From Fimbriimonas sp. (lineage in GTDB: Bacteria > Armatimonadota > Fimbriimonadia > Fimbriimonadales > Fimbriimonadaceae), in contig JARXAE010000003.1 in NCBI GenBank assembly GCA_029866005.1, forward strand, positions 1-64,000: a DNA stretch of 64,000 nucleotides, in the 5' to 3' direction. The position numbers and the translations under genes are program-made. The notes beneath the pieces were generated by a model. It was not told where the DNA came from and did no database searches. It worked only from the letters and a program-made list of their open reading frames with translations. Positions 40,978 to 50,213 of the stretch are shown piece by piece. The first letter of the stretch is position 1, and each line of letters begins with the position of its first letter.

Positions 40978-41409
40978 TCAGAGCTTGAAGTCGACAATTC
41001 CCGTAACACCGACCTGTTCGACTGGCTTCACACCGCTGCTCCATTCCTCACTAGCCATGGGAACCATGGCTCGGATGCGGATTTCTTTTCCGAAGAGATC
41101 CTGCTCGAGTTGGGCGACGGCTTTGACTTTGTCGACTTGAGCTTTGGGGCCAGAGACCTGGACCATGCCGATGGCGTTCCGGCTTCCGACACCAGAGGTG
41201 ACGATGGGGACGACTTTAGTTGAAGTCGTCGTCTTTGGATCGCGCTTGATGAGTTTGTTGAACTCTCGGTCGATCTCGCCGCCGTACTTGCGCGTGACTT
41301 CCCAGATGCCTACGATCTTGATCAGTTGTCCGATCTGAGCAGGAACAAATGGGGCCAGCAGGGCCACCGACGCAAGAATGAGCATGGCGCGTTGTCGCTT
41401 CATGCTCAT
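40978..41409 (-). CDS. Exported protein of unknown function
   Basis: 143 residues from ATG 41409, with a second ATG two codons later. The signal peptide cleaves near VPAQ (about 24). The mature part is a single alpha/beta domain (RKYGGEIDREFNKLIKRD, NAIGMVQVSGPKAQVDKVKAVAQLEQDLFGKEIRIRAMVP) with no Cys. It starts 10 bp after the rbsC-like stop, so it may be the last gene of that transporter operon. I do not recognise the family. Confidence 0.55.
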   Translation of the reverse strand: MSMKRQRAMLILASVALLAPFVPAQIGQLIKIVGIWEVTRKYGGEIDREFNKLIKRDPKTTTSTKVVPIVTSGVGSRNAIGMVQVSGPKAQVDKVKAVAQLEQDLFGKEIRIRAMVPMASEEWSSGVKPVEQVGVTGIVDFKL

Positions 41410-41418
41410 AAAGACGAT

Positions 41419-42375
41419 TTAGCCAGGAATTCGTTTCTTGCGATTGCGAATTGCGCCGTCAATTAACACTCCGGCGAGAATGACTCCGCCGATGAGAGTG
41501 AATTCGAGTTGCTGGGAGAGCTGGAGCATGTTGATCATGTTCCTCAGCACTTGGAGGAGCGCGGTGGCGAGGACAACGCCGATGATGCTTCCGTCTCCAC
41601 CTCGGAGTGAGAATCCACCGAGGACGCAGGCGGCGACGGCGTAGAGTTCATAGCCGATTCCGTGTCCGTTGGGGGAGATTGAGCTGGTGTAGAAGGCAAG
41701 CAGGACCGCAGAAACTCCGGCAAGTAGGCCGCAAACAACGTAGGTGATCGTCGTGATGCGCTGGGTCGGAATTCCGGCGAATCGGGCAGACTCTTCATTT
41801 TGGCCAGTGGCGAGGAGGCGGATGCCGAAGACGCTACGGTGGAGGACGATGAAGGCTATGATGGCGCAGAGGATGAGGAGCCACATGGGGGTTGGTAGTC
41901 CCATCCAGTCTCCGTTCACGAAGGCGATCAGAGCTTTTGCTTGAGGTGCGTCGGAGAAGTTGCGTGTGTTATCGTTCGTGATTGTTCGAGCTAAAGAACG
42001 ATAGATCATAAGGCCACAGAGGGTGACAATAAAGGATTGCAACTTGGCTTTGGTGACCAAGATACCGTGGAGTAGACCGAGGACTCCGCCCGCCGCAACG
42101 GCGATGAGAACGGCGAGCCAGGGGTTCATTTGGTGCTCGGTGAGGAGCATGGAGAGACCTACTCCGAGGAGAGCGAAGACTGAGCCCACGCTGAGGTCGA
42201 TTCCACCGGTGATGATGACGAAGCCCATTCCGATGCTGAATATCCCGTAGATTCCGATCATCTTTGTGGTGTTCAGGATGTTGGCCTGACTGAAGAAGTT
42301 GGGATTCTTGTAGCCGGTGAACATACACACCGCCATCAGGATCAGGAAAATGCTGAGTTCTTTGCCAAATTTCAT
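41419..42375 (-). CDS. Ribose-type sugar ABC transporter permease
   Basis: 318 residues with 8-10 TM helices of the BPD_transp_2/RbsC family: GIYGIFSIGMGFVIITGGIDLSVGSVFALLGV near the start and the QRITTITYVVCGLLAG coupling region. It forms the inner-membrane channel for a pentose or similar sugar. Its ATG overlaps the ATPase stop by 4 bp. The exact sugar cannot be read from sequence. Confidence 0.9.
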   Translation of the reverse strand: MKFGKELSIFLILMAVCMFTGYKNPNFFSQANILNTTKMIGIYGIFSIGMGFVIITGGIDLSVGSVFALLGVGLSMLLTEHQMNPWLAVLIAVAAGGVLGLLHGILVTKAKLQSFIVTLCGLMIYRSLARTITNDNTRNFSDAPQAKALIAFVNGDWMGLPTPMWLLILCAIIAFIVLHRSVFGIRLLATGQNEESARFAGIPTQRITTITYVVCGLLAGVSAVLLAFYTSSISPNGHGIGYELYAVAACVLGGFSLRGGDGSIIGVVLATALLQVLRNMINMLQLSQQLEFTLIGGVILAGVLIDGAIRNRKKRIPG

Positions 42376-43850
42376 TTTGCGCCACCAACTGCCAGGTTCA
42401 TGATTGCTTCTTCGGTCGCGTCTTTGCGATCCAGAATGCCCGAAAGGTGTCCCTCGTGCATGACTCCGATGCGGTCACTGACCGCCAAAACTTCTTCCAT
42501 ATCGCTGGAGACCATGAGGATCGCCAAACCCTGCGCGGCGAGCCGCCGCAGTTCTGTATAAATTTCTGCCTTTGAACCCACATCGATCCCTCGAGTCGGC
42601 TCGTCGATGATCATGACCTTGGGGTTCATCTGGAGCCAACGGGCGAGGACTACTTTCTGCTGGTTTCCGCCCGAGAGGTTGGCGGCGATTTGGTCAATGC
42701 TTGGGGTTTTGACGTTGAGCTGCTGGACACCTTCGGTGGCGTATTTGCGGGCAGGGTGCTGCTTTTTGAGACCTAGGGCAGAGAACTTGTGCCAGGCGGG
42801 GAGGACGATGTTTTCGCCGACACTCATGGTGGTGGTCAGACCTGCGTTCCGACGGTCTTCGGGAACGAGGAACATTCCGGCGTTGATTGCATCTCTTGGT
42901 GATCTGACTTTGAGGGTTTCGCCCTTGAGCGCGATGGTACCTTGGGCGGGGTCGATTCCGAAGAGGGCCCTGGTGACTTCGGATCGCCCGGCTCCGACAA
43001 GGCCGGCGAGACCAAGGATTTCTCCGGATCGGATCGAAAACGAAACTGGGATATTGGGATAGCGGGAGGTTCGGAGTTCTTTGATCTCAAGGACGACTTC
43101 GGAAGCCGTGGTTGGACCGGCGTTGACGGACGGGGCGATCTCGCGACCGACCATCAGTTTGACCATCGCCTCGTGAGTGATTTCTTCTTTTGTGAGGGCT
43201 CCGGCGTTCTTGCCATCGCGGAGACCGACGACTCGGTCGGCGACAACGCCGATTTCGTCTAGCCGGTGGGAAATGTAGAAGATTCCGACGCCTTCGTTTT
43301 TCAAATCAGCGATGATCTCAAAGAGTCGGTTGCTTTCTTCAAGGGTCAAACTGCTCGTTGGCTCGTCGAGGATCAGATAGCGAACCTTCATGGAGAAGGC
43401 TCTTGCAATCTCGACAAGTTGACGCTCAGCGATGGAAAGGGCGGCGACGGGGGTGGAGGGAGGACGCTTGAGACCGACCTTTTCGAGATAGCCGACCGTG
43501 AGTTCGCGCATCTTCTTGCGATCAACCAGACCGGCTTTGCGAAGTTCACGACCGAGAAAGATGTTTTCGGAGATGTCGAGGTTTTCGAGAACTGAGAGTT
43601 CCTGGAAGACGACTCGGATGCACTTGTCGAGGGCTTCGGAAGGGGAACGGAAGGTACACGGAACATCATCGACAATGAGCGATCCGGCGTCCGCCTGGTA
43701 CACGCCACCGATGATCTTCATAAGGGTGCTCTTCCCAGCGCCGTTTTCGCCGAGAAGAGCGACTACCTCGCCGGGGGCGAGGCTAATATCCACGGAGTCG
43801 AGCGCGATGACGCCCGGGAAACGCTTACTAACTCCGTGCATTTGTAGCAA
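42372..43850 (-). CDS. Ribose-type sugar ABC transporter ATP-binding protein
   Basis: 492 residues with two ABC domains. Domain 1 has Walker A GENGAGKST, signature LSIAERQLVEIAR and Walker B YLILDEPTSSL. Domain 2 has a degenerate Walker A-like GLVGAGRSEVTR, an intact LSGGNQQKVVLARW signature and VMIIDEPTRGID. This asymmetry is normal for RbsA/MglA-type proteins. It starts directly after the binding-protein stop (1-bp gap). Confidence 0.92.
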   Translation of the reverse strand: MLQMHGVSKRFPGVIALDSVDISLAPGEVVALLGENGAGKSTLMKIIGGVYQADAGSLIVDDVPCTFRSPSEALDKCIRVVFQELSVLENLDISENIFLGRELRKAGLVDRKKMRELTVGYLEKVGLKRPPSTPVAALSIAERQLVEIARAFSMKVRYLILDEPTSSLTLEESNRLFEIIADLKNEGVGIFYISHRLDEIGVVADRVVGLRDGKNAGALTKEEITHEAMVKLMVGREIAPSVNAGPTTASEVVLEIKELRTSRYPNIPVSFSIRSGEILGLAGLVGAGRSEVTRALFGIDPAQGTIALKGETLKVRSPRDAINAGMFLVPEDRRNAGLTTTMSVGENIVLPAWHKFSALGLKKQHPARKYATEGVQQLNVKTPSIDQIAANLSGGNQQKVVLARWLQMNPKVMIIDEPTRGIDVGSKAEIYTELRRLAAQGLAILMVSSDMEEVLAVSDRIGVMHEGHLSGILDRKDATEEAIMNLAVGGAK

Positions 43851-44867
43851 TTACTTGCCCGTCATTTCCTTGAGCTTCTTCGCGAATTCCACTACGGTGT
43901 CCTTTTTGACCGAGGTGGTTGGAACGAAGATCTGCTTGTTCTCAGGAATTCCCTTCTTGTCGCCAGCAGCGGCGGCGGCCATCATCTTGACGGATTGGTA
44001 GCCGAACTCGAACGGTTGCTGAACGATCGTTGCTTCGATGAAGCCTTCCTCAACACCCTTGAGCGTATCGGTTTCTTCGTCGAATGCAACGATCTTGATC
44101 TTGCCTTCCTTCTTAGCTTCCTTGACGGCGTTCAGGATGGCAGGGCCGTTGTAGGACCAGAGCCCGACAAGGCAGGCGACATCAGCGTTTGCGACGAGGG
44201 TGTCGGCGACGTTCTGTTTGGCACGGGCTCGGTCGGTGTCATCGGTTTTGGGTGCGTCGCCGATGATTGTGACGTTGCTACCCTTCAGGGCTTCTTGAAG
44301 ACCTTGGAATCGCTCTTTGGCGTTCTGGGCGTCGGCTTTACCGACGAAGACGGCGATCTTTCCGCCGTTGGGGAGAGCCTTTTTGACTTCTTCGCCCGCC
44401 ATTCGTCCAGCGGCGACGTTGTCGGTGCCGAGGAAGACTTCGCGCTTACTGTCTGGAGCGTCGCTGTCTTGGGTCATGAGGAATGTTTTCCCGGCGAGAC
44501 CGTCTAGGTCAGCGGATTGACCCTTAGGATCAACCGGGCTGACGGCAATCGCTTTGATTCCGTTGGCGACGAGGTCGTCTAGGATCTGCTTCTGCGCGGC
44601 GGCGGTTCCGTCAGCTGGCATCTTGAATTCGAGTTTGATGTTGCCAAGCTCTTTCTCTGCCTTTTCGCAACCGGCCTGCGCGATCTTCCAGAAGTCGGAG
44701 GTGTTGTTGGTGACGAATGCGACGGCAACCTTGTCGCCAGTTGGAGCTGGGGTTGTTGCGGCGGAGCTGGTGTCTCCGGTCGGTGCGGAGCTGTTATCCC
44801 CCGAACCTGAGCCGCATCCGGCAATGACGAGAGAGGCCAACATGGCCGACAGAATCCAATTCTTCAT
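43851..44867 (-). CDS. Ribose-type sugar ABC transporter substrate-binding lipoprotein
   Basis: 338 residues. Lipobox VIAGC (Cys about 18), a Ser/Thr/Pro linker, then a two-lobe type I periplasmic binding protein of the RbsB family (VAFVTNNTSDFWKIAQAG, IKAIAVSPVDPKG, CLVGLWSYNGPAIL). The hinge and the last helix (TTSVKKDTVVEFAKKL) are intact. First gene of the operon (binding protein, ATPase, permease); AGGAG lies 9 nt before the ATG, a clear SD unlike the leaderless genes. Confidence 0.9.
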   Translation of the reverse strand: MKNWILSAMLASLVIAGCGSGSGDNSSAPTGDTSSAATTPAPTGDKVAVAFVTNNTSDFWKIAQAGCEKAEKELGNIKLEFKMPADGTAAAQKQILDDLVANGIKAIAVSPVDPKGQSADLDGLAGKTFLMTQDSDAPDSKREVFLGTDNVAAGRMAGEEVKKALPNGGKIAVFVGKADAQNAKERFQGLQEALKGSNVTIIGDAPKTDDTDRARAKQNVADTLVANADVACLVGLWSYNGPAILNAVKEAKKEGKIKIVAFDEETDTLKGVEEGFIEATIVQQPFEFGYQSVKMMAAAAAGDKKGIPENKQIFVPTTSVKKDTVVEFAKKLKEMTGK

Positions 44868-44900
44868 CTTCGAGAACTCCTGGTGAATGATATTGCGACA

Positions 44901-44918
44901 CTGGAATAAATATTCCGG
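44901..44918. promoter_or_regulatory. Palindromic candidate operator of the sugar transporter operon
   Basis: CTGGAATAAATATTCCGG, a near-perfect dyad (one G-T pair) about 35 bp upstream of the binding-protein start and in its promoter region. The spacing suits a LacI/GntR-type regulator, none of which is in the window. Confidence 0.3.
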
Positions 44919-45007
44919 TGAGTAGATACCATCTGCTCAAACAGTTTATGCCGATTTCTGGTGCCACGTCTAGCCTCTCGATAGATTCAACGGGGATTTG
45001 TATGGGG

Positions 45008-45013
45008 TAGCGT
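45008..45013 (+). promoter_or_regulatory. Leaderless -10 (TAGCGT) of the esterase gene
   Basis: TAGCGT, spacer TGCGTT, ATG at 45020. Confidence 0.5.
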
Positions 45014-45019
45014 TGCGTT

Positions 45020-45841
45020 ATGTTGTTGACGTTGATCGCTTCTGCAGTTTTGGTTCAGGATAACAAGCCTTCGATTCCCCTCTGGCCGAACGGAGCGCCG
45101 GGTTCCGAGGCACGAAGAAATGAGCCTGAGACAAAGCCCCACGCTTGGTCGATTGGAAACATTTACAATCCGTCGCTCACGGTCTATGAGCCGCCAGCTG
45201 GAAAGGCGAGTGGGACGGGGTTGATTATTGCTCCGGGCGGAGGTTTTCGAGAACTGGTAGTCGGTGCCGAAGGTTTCCAGCCAGCGAAGATGCTTGCCGA
45301 AAAGGGGATCACCTGTTTTGTTCTGAAGTATCGATTGGTACGGGAGGAAGGCTCGGGGCTGACCATCGAAAAGGACGCTCCGGTGGATGCGATGCGAGCG
45401 GTTCGCCTGGTGCGAACAATTGCAGATGTCTACGGCATCAAAAAAGTGGGGATGCTTGGATTCTCGGCGGGAGGAGAGGTCGTGTCTCTGGCGACTTTCC
45501 AGGGCAAAGCGGATCCTGCGGCAAAGGATCCGGTGGATCAGATGAATGCTCAGCCAGATTTTGCGGCGTGGGTGTATCCAGGGCCGGTGGGAGTTCCGAA
45601 GGAGTTCAAGGGAACCTTGCCGCCATCGTTCATGATCGTTGCGCAGGACGACGGGGCGACCAAGGTGGTGTTGGATATCACGAAGCTGTATCGAGACAAT
45701 AAGAGTTCTTACGAGACACACATTTTGCACACCGGGGGCCACGGCTTTAACATGGGTGATCGGAGCGACAAGGTGACGGTGAAGACTTGGGTGAACCGAT
45801 TCCTTGATTGGATGGACGATCAGGGGTTACTTTCCAAGTAG
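45020..45841 (+). CDS. Exported alpha/beta-hydrolase, carbohydrate-esterase-like
   Basis: 273 residues. A short hydrophobic N-terminus (MLLTLIASAVLVQ) may be a signal. The alpha/beta fold carries the nucleophile elbow GFSAGGEV (Ser about 154), an oxyanion-type GGGFRELV earlier, and a C-terminal GGHGFNMGD bearing the catalytic His. PLWPNGAPGSEARR near the start is typical of xylan/pectin acetyl esterases of the family. Substrate not defined; polysaccharide deacetylation is plausible next to a sugar importer. Confidence 0.8.
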   Translation: MLLTLIASAVLVQDNKPSIPLWPNGAPGSEARRNEPETKPHAWSIGNIYNPSLTVYEPPAGKASGTGLIIAPGGGFRELVVGAEGFQPAKMLAEKGITCFVLKYRLVREEGSGLTIEKDAPVDAMRAVRLVRTIADVYGIKKVGMLGFSAGGEVVSLATFQGKADPAAKDPVDQMNAQPDFAAWVYPGPVGVPKEFKGTLPPSFMIVAQDDGATKVVLDITKLYRDNKSSYETHILHTGGHGFNMGDRSDKVTVKTWVNRFLDWMDDQGLLSK

Positions 45842-45850
45842 CCGGTACCC

Positions 45851-45856
45851 CACAAT
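45851..45856 (+). promoter_or_regulatory. Possible leaderless -10 (CACAAT) of the ornithine cyclodeaminase gene
   Basis: CACAAT, spacer AGAAAG, GTG at 45863. The first base departs from TANNNT, and AGAAAGG may also serve as an SD if the gene is co-transcribed with the esterase. Confidence 0.35.
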
Positions 45857-45862
45857 AGAAAG

Positions 45863-46891
45863 GTGGCAACAACGACGTTCGTCTCCGTAACCGAAATGGC
45901 GCGCCTGGTGCGCGACCTTGGTCTCAAAACCTGTCTGGAAGGGGTGGTTGAGAAGCTAGAAGAGGATTACTCAAGGTGGGAGACGTTTCAGAAGGTCGCC
46001 CGAACGGCGAACCATTGCGATCTTGGCGTCGTTGAGCTCATGCCATCGTCAACGGATGAGGAATTCGCGTTCAAGTATGTGAATGGTCACCCGAAGAACT
46101 ATCTCCAAGGGATGTCGACGGTCATGGCCTTTGGGGCGTTGAGCGACCTGCGGACAGGCTGGCCTAACTTGCTCTCAGAGATGACGTTACTCACTGCGAT
46201 TCGCACGGCGGCGACTTCGGTATTTGTGGCTAAGTTGTTGGCCCGACCTAACTCTCGACGGATGGCGATGATTGGATGTGGATCACAGTCAGAGTTTCAG
46301 ATTGTTGCTTTCAACGAGCTGATGGGAGTTCGAGAGTTTACGGTTTTCGATACAGACCCCCATGCCGCTGCCAAGCTGAATCGCAATCTGGGGCATCTGA
46401 ATATAACGGTTTGCGAATCTACTGCTGAGGCGGTCAGCGGGGCAGATATTGTGACGACGTGCACAGCGGACAAGCTAAGGGCGACAATCTTAACTGGGGA
46501 CTTGATTGAGCCGGGGATGCATATCAATGCCATCGGCGGAGATTGCCCAGGAAAGACCGAGCTTGCGGCCGACGTGCTGACGAAAGGCCGTGTCTACGTC
46601 GAATACGAGCCACAGACTAGGGTCGAAGGCGATATTCAGCAAATGCCCGCTGACTTTCCGGTCACGGAGCTCTGGCGAGTTCTTGAAAGGCCATCTGAGG
46701 GCCGGACAACTGAGACGGAGGTGACGATTTTTGACTCAGTGGGCTTTGCCTTGGAAGACTTCTCTGCCCTTCGATGGGTTTATCAAATGTGCCAAAGGCA
46801 CGCGTATGGCGAGCCGATCGATCTGATGCCGATCATGCCGGATGTCAAAGATCTGTACGGGCATAGTGGACTTGTGTTATCGTTGGTTTGA
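45863..46891 (+). CDS. Ornithine cyclodeaminase / mu-crystallin family protein
   Basis: 342 residues from GTG 45863. The Rossmann NAD(P) site is GCGSQSEFQIVAF followed by VFDTDPHAAAKL, and the family's N-terminal substrate domain includes DLRTGWPNLLSEMTLLTAIRTAATS. It could deaminate ornithine to proline or act as an imine reductase; members differ and the sequence does not decide. It follows the esterase by 21 bp in the same direction. Confidence 0.88.
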   Translation: MATTTFVSVTEMARLVRDLGLKTCLEGVVEKLEEDYSRWETFQKVARTANHCDLGVVELMPSSTDEEFAFKYVNGHPKNYLQGMSTVMAFGALSDLRTGWPNLLSEMTLLTAIRTAATSVFVAKLLARPNSRRMAMIGCGSQSEFQIVAFNELMGVREFTVFDTDPHAAAKLNRNLGHLNITVCESTAEAVSGADIVTTCTADKLRATILTGDLIEPGMHINAIGGDCPGKTELAADVLTKGRVYVEYEPQTRVEGDIQQMPADFPVTELWRVLERPSEGRTTETEVTIFDSVGFALEDFSALRWVYQMCQRHAYGEPIDLMPIMPDVKDLYGHSGLVLSLV

Positions 46892-47150
46892 CGTTCGAAC
46901 CGATTTGCCTTGCCTCCGCACCGCGTTAGAACGCGACAGCTAGGTTGCGCTTTTGACCCGCATTTTTGGGGCAGCCGCGCCGCAAACTGGTCTATGAGAT
47001 GTGCCAAAGTTAGCAGGGCGATCCGGGGTCCACAGAGATGGGCATGCACAGCCCTAAATCCTTAGGTGTTGCTGGAACAGCCCCTCAGCCTCGCCCAGAA
47101 TTTTTCTGTGACCTAATCCCTGGTAAATTTAAGGTGATCTAGGCGATTCT
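46892..47150 (+). other. 259-bp leader region upstream of the SLBB export gene
   Basis: No coding frame of note. Two small dyads are visible: CGCGTT-AG-AACGCG (46922-46935) and CCTAA-ATCC-TTAGG (47053-47066). Near the start codon there is TAGGCG 5 nt upstream of ATG 47151. A structured 5' leader is possible but no riboswitch class fits by eye. Confidence 0.35.
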
Positions 47151-50100
47151 ATGCATCGATTTCGATTTCTCGCGTTGTCCGCCACTGCAATGTTTTTGCT
47201 TGGCACGTCTGGGTTTGCGCAAGACAAGCAAGACCCTAAGAAGGATCCTCCAGCGAAACCGCAGCCGGGTCGACCCATTCCCGACCCGAAGCTGGACAAG
47301 TCAGCTCCTGGCCAAAAGCCCGTGATCGCATCAAAGGCTAACCGCGAAGATGGCGGTCAGGCAAAGGATTCGGAAGTCAAGAACAACGATCCAATGGGAT
47401 CGCTTCCGTTCGTTTTTCAGGAAGGACCGTTTAAAGACCTCCAGGTCTTTGGTTACAGCTACTTTGCGGCGGCCCGCGATAATGCTCTCGGTAAGCGAAT
47501 CCCAAAGGCAAAGCCAGCCGAGCAATCAGGCCCTGAAGCCCGCAAGAAGGATGAGAGCACTGATTCAACTGTCAAGTCAGCTCCAGCAGATAAGTCAACA
47601 TCAGCGCAAGAAAAGCTGAACAAAAAGGACCCTGGGACAATGCGTAAGGATCAGGAGCTTGAGGAGACAAATCAAGCCCCGGTCAACGCTCTTCAATACT
47701 TTGTAGGTCCTGCACAGATGGCGAATGGCAATGTTGCCATGCCTGCACCCGAGCGTTACCAGCTCGGTCCCGGCGACAAACTCGTCATTCGTTACTCCAG
47801 TCCTCTCGAGTTACCCAAGGAGCGAATCGTAACCGTCGAATCGACAGGCACCCTGATCGTGCCTGTGATGGGAACAAAGCTGACGGTAAGGGGAATGAGC
47901 CTCGCCCAGGCAGAGAAGGCGATCGTGAAAGAGATTCAGCGGGGCCTACGGGACGCGTCAGTCACGGTCTCTTTGGGTGAACTACGAACCATTTCGATTT
48001 CGATTGTTGGTGAAGTTGTCGCCCAGGGCAGCTACCAAGTGCCGAGCGTGATGACACTCTTCAACGCTCTCTACACTGCGGGCGGACCGACGATTGATGG
48101 ATCTTTCCGTAATATTCAGCTTCGCCGCAGCAACGGCACTTCGAGAACGATTGATCTGTACTCTTACCTGTTGAAAGGTGACCCCAGTCAGGACGTCGCT
48201 CTTCAGCCGGGTGACTTGATCCTCGTGCCGCCTGCGACCAACCGTGTTGCGATCAAAGGCGAGGTGGGACGACCTGCGGTATACGAAATGCTTTCCACCG
48301 AGAAGGCTAAGGACCTCCTTAAGTATGCAGGGGGCGCTAAATCCACGGCAATTCTAAGCCGAACAGAAATCAGGTCGGTCAACCCAGGGATTGAGCGAGA
48401 ACTCAAGACCGTGGACTTGACCGGAGATGTCAATCCAGCAATCCGGGAGGGGGATATCGTTACTCTTTACGCTCTTCGTGAAGAGATTGAGAATGCAATC
48501 GAAGTTGAGGGGGCTGTTGACCAGCCTCGGGCTTACCAGTTTCGCGCAGGAATGAAAGTCTCCGATGCCATCTTGGAAGCCCGGGGGCTACTTAAAGATG
48601 CTTATAATGTCAGAGCTGATCTCTACCGGGAAAACCCTGACAAGACGATCACTTTGCTTCCGATTGATTTGCAAAAGGCGCTGAACAGGGACCCGGCCGG
48701 AGACCTTGCGTTGCAACGAAGCGACCGGTTGCGAATCTACTTCGCCACGGAGGTGATGTGGCTTCAGGATCGAGTGGTTACCCTTGAAGGCGCGGTACGG
48801 ACTCCTGGGAAGTTCTTGCGACTTGACGGAATGCGCTTGTCTGATCTTCTGTTACAGGCCGGGGGCCCCCTACCCACCGCCAGCTACGAGGCGGTCTTCG
48901 TATATCGGAAGAACACAGACGGAACGGAGGGCCCCCTACTTAAGCCAAACCTTGGCAGGGCGCTAAGTAAGTCTGCCGATGATGACGTCATTCTCAAGGA
49001 TCGGGATCTGGTCGTCGTTTACAGTATTGACGAGGCGCAGTTCAAATCTAAGCAAGTCGTAACGATTCAGGGTGCGGTTGTAAAGGCTGGTAACTTCCTT
49101 CGTTCAGAAGCCCTCACGGCTCGTGACCTTATTCAGTTAGCCGGTGGTCTACGTCCGGATGCATCCGAGGAACTTCAGATTTCGCATGCCCGCACGTTCG
49201 ACTCTTCGACGTCAAGAGGTGGTGAGGTGCAGGCAAACAAGAAGCCTTACCAAACTTATAAGGTGCTTGATGTGCTTGCTGGGCGCGAGAATCCGGTGAT
49301 GGAGGACGGGGATGTACTCACAATTCCTGGTCGTGGAGACTACCAGGAGGCTCCGATTTTGGTTGAGATTAAGGGCCGGGTCAAGTTTCCCGGTGTGTAC
49401 GCTATCACCAAACGAGGCGAGACCGTTTATGATCTACTTCAGCGAGCGGGCGGTAAAGCGGAGGATGGCTGGCTTGAAGGAGCCCAGTTCACCCGTGCCC
49501 CCAAGTATCTGACAAGTGACGCTGAGTCACGACTTTCGCCGCGCGTTCGGAAGCTGCTTGAGGAAATTCAAGAACAAGCGTATCTTCGTGCGCTTGCAAA
49601 ATCGGACATTGACAAAATTCGACTTCTCAATTCGCAAGGTGGCGGAAACTCTTCGGCTCTCCTAGGGGTGCTAGGGGGCGCTCCGGTTCCTCAGACAGCC
49701 ACGGCAACTGACAGCGAGGCTACTAAAAAACTGCTTCAACGCGAAACAGTTTCTCCAGCACGAGTTCTCTCTACTGAAGAGATCATTGAGTCGGGGAATA
49801 TTCCAATCCGATTGGATGAAGTTGAAAAAAACCGGAAGTCGCAGAGCAATTTGACCCTTAAGGACGGGGATATTCTTACAATCCCAGAACGACCGACCAC
49901 GATTGCGGTTCGGGGTTCGGTTATCCTTCCCTCGACGCTCATTTTCGAGAAGGGTAAGACACTGGATTACTACTTAGCGAAGTGCGGCGGATCGACGATC
50001 GATGCCGATACGACGCAAGTATTGGTCATTCGCGCAACCGGAACAATCACCAAGGCTCGGGGTTCGACGCGAATTGAACTTGGCGATGCAATCTTTGTTC

Positions 50101-50213
50101 CGACTCGGGTGATGGTGGCTAAGCTAACCGATGCTTCCTCGACATTTGATTCGGCGATCAAGTCGCTGACGAATGCTGGGATTGTTTGGGCACTGATTAG
50201 CCGGCTGCTTTAG
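47151..50213 (+). CDS. Large polysaccharide-export protein with seven SLBB domains
   Basis: 1020 residues. Signal peptide to about 24, then a ~150-residue Lys/Pro/Asp-rich disordered stretch. The Poly_export (Wza-type) domain is at about 200-280 (ERYQLGPGDKLVIRY). It is followed by seven SLBB repeats, each a VxGxVxxPGxY...LLxxAGG unit, near 283-360, 366-440, 449-530, 542-625, 636-725, 738-800 and 893-960. E. coli Wza has two to three. It should form or extend an outer-membrane channel for exopolysaccharide. No wzc, glycosyltransferase or flippase lies nearby, so it is an orphan exporter. It ends in a 4-bp convergent overlap with the next gene. Confidence 0.9.
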   Translation: MHRFRFLALSATAMFLLGTSGFAQDKQDPKKDPPAKPQPGRPIPDPKLDKSAPGQKPVIASKANREDGGQAKDSEVKNNDPMGSLPFVFQEGPFKDLQVFGYSYFAAARDNALGKRIPKAKPAEQSGPEARKKDESTDSTVKSAPADKSTSAQEKLNKKDPGTMRKDQELEETNQAPVNALQYFVGPAQMANGNVAMPAPERYQLGPGDKLVIRYSSPLELPKERIVTVESTGTLIVPVMGTKLTVRGMSLAQAEKAIVKEIQRGLRDASVTVSLGELRTISISIVGEVVAQGSYQVPSVMTLFNALYTAGGPTIDGSFRNIQLRRSNGTSRTIDLYSYLLKGDPSQDVALQPGDLILVPPATNRVAIKGEVGRPAVYEMLSTEKAKDLLKYAGGAKSTAILSRTEIRSVNPGIERELKTVDLTGDVNPAIREGDIVTLYALREEIENAIEVEGAVDQPRAYQFRAGMKVSDAILEARGLLKDAYNVRADLYRENPDKTITLLPIDLQKALNRDPAGDLALQRSDRLRIYFATEVMWLQDRVVTLEGAVRTPGKFLRLDGMRLSDLLLQAGGPLPTASYEAVFVYRKNTDGTEGPLLKPNLGRALSKSADDDVILKDRDLVVVYSIDEAQFKSKQVVTIQGAVVKAGNFLRSEALTARDLIQLAGGLRPDASEELQISHARTFDSSTSRGGEVQANKKPYQTYKVLDVLAGRENPVMEDGDVLTIPGRGDYQEAPILVEIKGRVKFPGVYAITKRGETVYDLLQRAGGKAEDGWLEGAQFTRAPKYLTSDAESRLSPRVRKLLEEIQEQAYLRALAKSDIDKIRLLNSQGGGNSSALLGVLGGAPVPQTATATDSEATKKLLQRETVSPARVLSTEEIIESGNIPIRLDEVEKNRKSQSNLTLKDGDILTIPERPTTIAVRGSVILPSTLIFEKGKTLDYYLAKCGGSTIDADTTQVLVIRATGTITKARGSTRIELGDAIFVPTRVMVAKLTDASSTFDSAIKSLTNAGIVWALISRLL

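Noticed and set aside
46892-47150. c-di-GMP (GEMM) riboswitch upstream of the SLBB export gene
   Set aside because: Expected from function, but the conserved GEMM core and tetraloop-receptor sequences are not visible.
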